Assembly (NCBI GenBank): GCA_964463915.1 | Contig: CAYXEH010000002.1 | Coordinates: forward strand, 1 to 64,000 | Length of the DNA: 64,000 bases | DNA from: PUPG01 sp964463915 | GTDB taxonomy: Bacteria > Bacteroidota > Bacteroidia > Bacteroidales > UBA7960 | Direction of reading: 5' to 3' | Shown here: piece by piece, positions 59,980 through 64,000 of the stretch | Position numbering within the stretch: the first letter of the stretch is position 1 | Layout of the letters: the number at the start of each line of letters is the position of its first letter | Notes under the pieces: model-generated | What the model was told of the DNA's origin: nothing | Database searches by the model: none | What the model saw: only the letters and a program-made list of their open reading frames with translations | Position numbers and translations under genes: made by a program

Positions 59980-62394
59980 TTAGTCTATTTTCTTCAATGA
60001 AAACTCCTTCTCATCGTCTGTTTCGAAATAATATTTGCGTTTTCCGATCCCAATGTGCACAGGGTTTGCCCACCCTTTACAAAAACGGACCTTAATTTTT
60101 GAATGATCGATTGAAAGCCATATCCAGTGACTACGGAAACGCACATGGAATTTTACTGACCGGATGTCATCCGGAAGCCTGGGATTCAGCCAAAGTACAT
60201 CATCCCGGATCTCCAGACCGGAGTAACATCGTTGCACAAGATCCATGGTTCCTGCCATGGCACCCAGGTGAATCCCCTCATGGGTGGTCCCTCCCTGTAC
60301 ATCCTCGAAATCACTCATCAGTGCTTTCTTAAAGCTCTTCCAGGAACGGTCGCGGCGCGACCTGGCATATACCCAGGCATGGATCACCTGGCTGAGCGTT
60401 GATCCATGGCTGGTTCTCTGATAATAATACTCAATATTTTTCGGAATAATATCCGGTTTGAATTCATAGCCCAGTCTTTCAAACAACGCTTTCAGTTCCT
60501 CGTAAGAGAAAAGGTAAAACAGCATCAACACATCCGCCTGCTTACTGGCTTTATAAAAATTGGGGGAATCCCCCTCACTCTCCAGTATACGGTCTAGCCG
60601 AATGGAATCACCGTACTTGCCTCGGTAATGTTTCCAGTCAAGCTCTTTAAGGTCTTCATAGCCCTCGAACTGGGAAATGATATCTCCGTCATGGAAAGGG
60701 ATATACATCTTACGGGTGATCTCCTTCCATCTATCCTTGTCTTCATCCGTAATCTCCAGCTTGCGGGAAATCTCATTACAGCTGGTCTCATCCAGCAAAC
60801 CCAATAACTTCAGGGCTCTCTGGATGACCCAAACAGCCATCACATTGGTATACGCATTGTTATTGAGACCGGCCTCATCCTTCCCGGGATAATGGGTATG
60901 ATATTCATCCGGGCCCATTACCTTGTGAATCTCATACTGGTCACGTTTCGGGTTATAGTGGGCAAGGTCAGACCAGAACAGGGCCGTGGCAAAAATTATT
61001 TCTGCCCCATATTCATTCAGGAAATCAACGTCGTTTGTACTCTGGTAATAATGCCAGACATTAAAAGGAATGGCGTGATTGATATGATATTGCAGCTGGC
61101 TGACATCGGGAAGCCAACGACCCGATTTCGGATTAAGATGAAGTTCCTGGGTTTCCTCGCGGCCATTGCTGCCGCTCTGCCAGGGAAACAATGCCCCCCG
61201 GAAACCGGTCTTTCTTGCCCGCTTGTATGCCTCAGGCAGGCGCCTGTACCTGTACATCAGCAAGGATCGCGACAACTGCGGCAAATGAAGGTCAATAAAA
61301 GGTTGAATATACAATTCATCCCAGAAGATGTGCCCCCGATAGCCTTCACCGTGCCAACCCCTGGCAGGGATCCCGATGTCATAATCGATGCTGTTGGGTG
61401 AAACGGTCTGGTACAAATGAAAAATATGCAAACGCAACACCATCTGGTCTTCCCCGGATGACTCAATCTGCATGTCGTTATAATTCCATATCCGTTCCCA
61501 GGCCATTCGCTGTAAACGGGCCATATCAGCAAAAGTGGTCAGTTCCTTTATCTTGTCTCCGGCCTCCGTAAAAGGGTCGCTGATGGCAAAATCCCTGGAG
61601 GTATATAGAACAGCGAGCTTCTCAATCCGGATCGGTTCAAGCTTCCTGCACTCCAGCCGGTAATCTCCCACTACGCAGTCTTTCAGATGTACAAGTTTAT
61701 GTGTCAACCCCAGATTTTCCTGATGAATAAAAAAGCTGGTCTTCACTGCCTGATTTACACGAATATCAGATTGTTTGGAACGGCTGGTCAGAAAAAGTGA
61801 GTATTCGTCCAATTCGCCTTTATCTGTCACTTCCAGGTGATCCTGGTTCAGGTCACTGTACCTTTCCACATTGTTGTTGATCACATTCCCATCGATCCCT
61901 GATCGAATGGTCAGGCTACCAGACCAGTTTTCGGGGATCAGGGTCCATTCCAGACCAGCTGTATGATAATCCTCCATGCTCACCAGCCTTCTGCTGATAA
62001 TCGTGGTGATATTATCCTCCTTATCACGGAAACGCATCTTGCGCTCGAGAATACCCTCATGCATATTCAGGGTAGTGATAAAACCCAGAACCTCTGCCTC
62101 AGAAAGATTAAACCACGGATCATTGCCAATCCTGAAAGTCAGATACAACCAGTTGGGCCAGTTCACCAGGTCTTCATTCTCAATCACCCGGTCCCTTACT
62201 TTGGACTTCCTCCGGTTATATCCTCCCGCCAAATAGGTGCCCGGATAATTGTAGCTATTGTCCTTTTCCATTTCCAGGGCAGCGCGGGTAACAAAATATC
62301 CATTTCCCAACGCACACAAAGCCTCCTGTAACGGATGAAACTTTTCTTCCCACTTCTCGTATTCAATCATCCAGTCCTTATCCATAAGCATCAT
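59980..62394 (-). CDS. GH65 disaccharide phosphorylase (trehalose type likely)
   Basis: An 804-residue GH65 enzyme. The N-terminal beta-sandwich (about 1-280) is followed by the (alpha/alpha)6 barrel. The catalytic acid is Glu497 in KVMGPDEYHTHYPGKDEAG (in pieces). Typical GH65 motifs also include RGWHGEGYRGHIFWDELY and RTSHGSTLSQVIHAW. Family members phosphorolyse trehalose, maltose, kojibiose or trehalose 6-phosphate to beta-glucose 1-phosphate. The position between the HAD-TPP and OtsA-OtsB genes favours trehalose or trehalose 6-phosphate. The upstream HAD half resembles beta-phosphoglucomutase, which would convert the product to glucose 6-phosphate. Confidence 0.9.
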   Translation of the reverse strand: MMLMDKDWMIEYEKWEEKFHPLQEALCALGNGYFVTRAALEMEKDNSYNYPGTYLAGGYNRRKSKVRDRVIENEDLVNWPNWLYLTFRIGNDPWFNLSEAEVLGFITTLNMHEGILERKMRFRDKEDNITTIISRRLVSMEDYHTAGLEWTLIPENWSGSLTIRSGIDGNVINNNVERYSDLNQDHLEVTDKGELDEYSLFLTSRSKQSDIRVNQAVKTSFFIHQENLGLTHKLVHLKDCVVGDYRLECRKLEPIRIEKLAVLYTSRDFAISDPFTEAGDKIKELTTFADMARLQRMAWERIWNYNDMQIESSGEDQMVLRLHIFHLYQTVSPNSIDYDIGIPARGWHGEGYRGHIFWDELYIQPFIDLHLPQLSRSLLMYRYRRLPEAYKRARKTGFRGALFPWQSGSNGREETQELHLNPKSGRWLPDVSQLQYHINHAIPFNVWHYYQSTNDVDFLNEYGAEIIFATALFWSDLAHYNPKRDQYEIHKVMGPDEYHTHYPGKDEAGLNNNAYTNVMAVWVIQRALKLLGLLDETSCNEISRKLEITDEDKDRWKEITRKMYIPFHDGDIISQFEGYEDLKELDWKHYRGKYGDSIRLDRILESEGDSPNFYKASKQADVLMLFYLFSYEELKALFERLGYEFKPDIIPKNIEYYYQRTSHGSTLSQVIHAWVYARSRRDRSWKSFKKALMSDFEDVQGGTTHEGIHLGAMAGTMDLVQRCYSGLEIRDDVLWLNPRLPDDIRSVKFHVRFRSHWIWLSIDHSKIKVRFCKGWANPVHIGIGKRKYYFETDDEKEFSLKKID

Positions 62395-62485
62395 CGTTTA
62401 TTGGTCATACTTTCCTGTTCATCCAATGAAAAGGCCGTATTGCCGGCATTACCGAAACCTTTTCCGTTGGTCATTCTTTGTTCAA

Positions 62486-63999
62486 CTACTGCGATTGATC
62501 CAAAAATGTCTCAAAAAAACGGCGTACCTGGTACACATCTTTCAGGCTGTAGTTTGCGGCTGTATCCTGCCCCCGGTTCTCTACCAGGATGCCGGTCCCT
62601 TTTCCCTGCAATGCCCTGAAAGCATCCTCGTCGGTCACATCATCCCCGATAAAAACAGGCAGCACATCCTCATTTTTATCCAACCCGAGTGCTTCAAGTA
62701 TCCACAACACGGCCTTTCCCTTGTGCCAGTCAATATCAGGTTTGAGCTCCACCACCATCTTCCCCTCCCCTGTTTTCAACCCGTCGAAGTGATCCAGCAT
62801 TTTATCCACCACCTCAAACACATACGGCACATCTTTTTCCGGGGCATTCCTGTAATGTACCGCAATGGCATAGCGTTTACGGTCGATCTGTACCCCTTCC
62901 GCTTTGCCGTCAAAAAGCGCATGAAGTGATTCTTCGACCTTATCAAGCAGTTTCACCACCTGCTCTCCTTTCTCATGTTCTTTATATAAACCATCCGGCC
63001 CGGAAATGACAAATCCATGGCTGCCGGAGTAGATGATGTTGTCCAACTGAATAAAGTTTTTCACGTCATCCAGGTCGCGTCCTGTGACCACAGCAACGGT
63101 ATACCTGGCAGCCAACCGCTTAAGGGTTTCCCGCATCTCGTCAGAGATCACTGCATCCTCAGGTCGCTGCACAATGGGGGTAAGCGTGCCGTCATAATCG
63201 AGAAAAAAAGCAGGGGTTTTTCCAGCTACCTCATCAAAAAACCGGGCATCTTCAGCGAAAATCATGGGCCTTGACGCCTTAAAATATGACAGGATGCTTT
63301 CATTTTTTGTCAGAGAGAAATCCTTGAAGTCTGCGATGGCTATATCCGCGCCATGATCAAGTAAATCCTGTTTATTGTCAAAGCGGGCCACTCCAACCAC
63401 AAGTCCGAAAAAACCGCTTGCGCCGGCCTGTACGCCGGATATTGCATCCTCAAACACCACACTTCTGGTCGGGCAGGCACCCAGCTCAAGGGTGGCTTCC
63501 ACGAAAATATCCGGATCCGGCTTCCCACGCAGGCCTCTTTCTTCAGATACCTTTCCGTCTACCCTAACGTCAAATAACTGATCGATACCTGCCTGTTCAA
63601 TGATCATTTTACAATTCTTACTGGAAGAAACGATGGCGGTTTTAAAGCCTTCTCTTCGCCACTGACGGATCTTTTCCACCACGTGGGGATAGGTTTCCAC
63701 TCCCTCCTCCTTAACGACTTTGTTGAAGATTTCATTTTTTTTATTGCCCAGGGCACAGACCGTTTCATCTCCGGGCGGATCATCCGGTCCGCCGAAAGGC
63801 AAACTGATATCTCTCGAGGCAAGGAAGCTCTTTACCCCTTCATAACGGGGTTTTCCATCAATATAACGGGAATAATCGCCAGGTTTTACGGGATCCTGCC
63901 CATCCCTGGATTTCAAAAATTCATTAAAGAGCTCTTCCCAGGCCTTCTCATGTGTGGAACGGGTTTGGGTGATCACCCCGTCAAGATCAAATATCAACG
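62486..63999 (-). CDS. HAD (beta-PGM-like)-trehalose-6-P phosphatase fusion, 5' end outside window
   Basis: At least 503 residues are visible. The N-terminal half (about 1-225) is a beta-phosphoglucomutase-like HAD domain (FDLDGVITQTRSTHEKAW, with motif Asp4 and Asp6, and VFEDAISGVQAG). The C-terminal half (about 255-500) is an OtsB-type phosphatase with complete motifs LDYDGTLTP (Asp267, Asp269) and GDDVTDEDAF. The first codon in frame is a TTG at the window edge, preceded by GCG, so the true start is probably further right and the gene is cut. Domain order HAD-TPP matches the first part of mycobacterial OtsB1, which also contains GH65. It heads the visible operon, with 91 bases to the GH65 gene. 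Confidence 0.92.
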   Translation of the reverse strand, partial: LIFDLDGVITQTRSTHEKAWEELFNEFLKSRDGQDPVKPGDYSRYIDGKPRYEGVKSFLASRDISLPFGGPDDPPGDETVCALGNKKNEIFNKVVKEEGVETYPHVVEKIRQWRREGFKTAIVSSSKNCKMIIEQAGIDQLFDVRVDGKVSEERGLRGKPDPDIFVEATLELGACPTRSVVFEDAISGVQAGASGFFGLVVGVARFDNKQDLLDHGADIAIADFKDFSLTKNESILSYFKASRPMIFAEDARFFDEVAGKTPAFFLDYDGTLTPIVQRPEDAVISDEMRETLKRLAARYTVAVVTGRDLDDVKNFIQLDNIIYSGSHGFVISGPDGLYKEHEKGEQVVKLLDKVEESLHALFDGKAEGVQIDRKRYAIAVHYRNAPEKDVPYVFEVVDKMLDHFDGLKTGEGKMVVELKPDIDWHKGKAVLWILEALGLDKNEDVLPVFIGDDVTDEDAFRALQGKGTGILVENRGQDTAANYSLKDVYQVRRFFETFLDQSQ

Positions 64000-64000
64000 C

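Noticed and set aside
1..64000. tRNA, rRNA, transposase or integrase genes
   Set aside because: Looked for tRNA-like GGTTCGAATC arms, transposase motifs and terminal repeats on both strands by eye; none was convincing.

Overview
The window reads as a chromosomal stretch of a Bacteroidota bacterium, probably a metagenome-assembled or draft genome because it carries a 100-N scaffold gap (19058-19157). The assignment rests on gene content: a compact TonB-dependent receptor feeding an Fe/B12-type ABC importer, a DUF5916 outer-membrane protein, an orphan FtsX/MacB-type permease of about 800 residues, a large metallopeptidase/propeller/barrel protein, and one TTTG-N20-TAnnTTTG-like promoter. I cannot name the genus. 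I saw no rRNA, tRNA, CRISPR array, insertion sequence, prophage or origin.

Layout. (1) 0.1-12 kb, visibly AT-richer: DUF72 and BON proteins, an Fpg-type glycosylase next to an NAD-dependent DNA ligase, a CNNM/CBS membrane protein, a cupin lipoprotein, a methyltransferase, a SHOCT protein, a P2-type cation ATPase and a cation/proton antiporter. This looks like a repair, ion and stress block. (2) 12-15.5 kb: a lipoprotein, an SDR dehydrogenase, a small basic protein and a MerA-like flavoprotein. (3) 15.8-27 kb: a co-oriented sensory locus. It holds a periplasmic binding domain fused to a TRIC channel, an orphan NMT1/THI5 binding protein, a dCache-HAMP-PP2C phosphatase, an RsbW-like kinase, an RsbV-like STAS protein, a PrsW protease with an extra C-terminal domain, and a membrane-anchored protein with twelve DxEQLG-type repeats. 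A large outer-membrane metallopeptidase follows. (4) 27-34 kb: an Nramp-fold transporter with altered metal motifs, divergent from a TBDR-SBP-FecCD-FecE operon. (5) 33.7-36.7 kb: ferredoxin, D-lactate-type dehydrogenase and lactate permease. (6) 36.8-42.6 kb: GlgX/TreX, TreY and an EamA exporter. (7) 42.8-52.3 kb: DUF5916 protein, aldehyde:ferredoxin oxidoreductase, GNAT, FtsX-type permease and HI0933 flavoprotein. (8) 52.5-57.8 kb: NUDIX hydrolase, a three-gene DUF2589 module, MscS channel and aldehyde dehydrogenase. (9) 57.7-64 kb, minus strand: a trehalose operon of HAD-TPP fusion (cut by the window edge), GH65 phosphorylase and OtsAB.

How the parts fit. Two trehalose routes are visible: glucan-derived (GlgX/TreX and TreY, with no TreZ here) and UDP-glucose-derived (OtsA). 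The phosphatase half of OtsAB has lost the HAD nucleophile and an Asp pair, so the separate HAD-TPP protein probably supplies the phosphatase. GH65 plus the beta-PGM-like HAD half could recycle trehalose to glucose 6-phosphate. The most system-like unexplained region is 15.8-24.1 kb, where ligand-sensing modules sit on a complete partner-switch cassette (phosphatase, kinase, STAS), an intramembrane protease and a novel repeat protein, with no sigma factor in the window. The DUF2589 trio at 53.3-55.2 kb is the second candidate.
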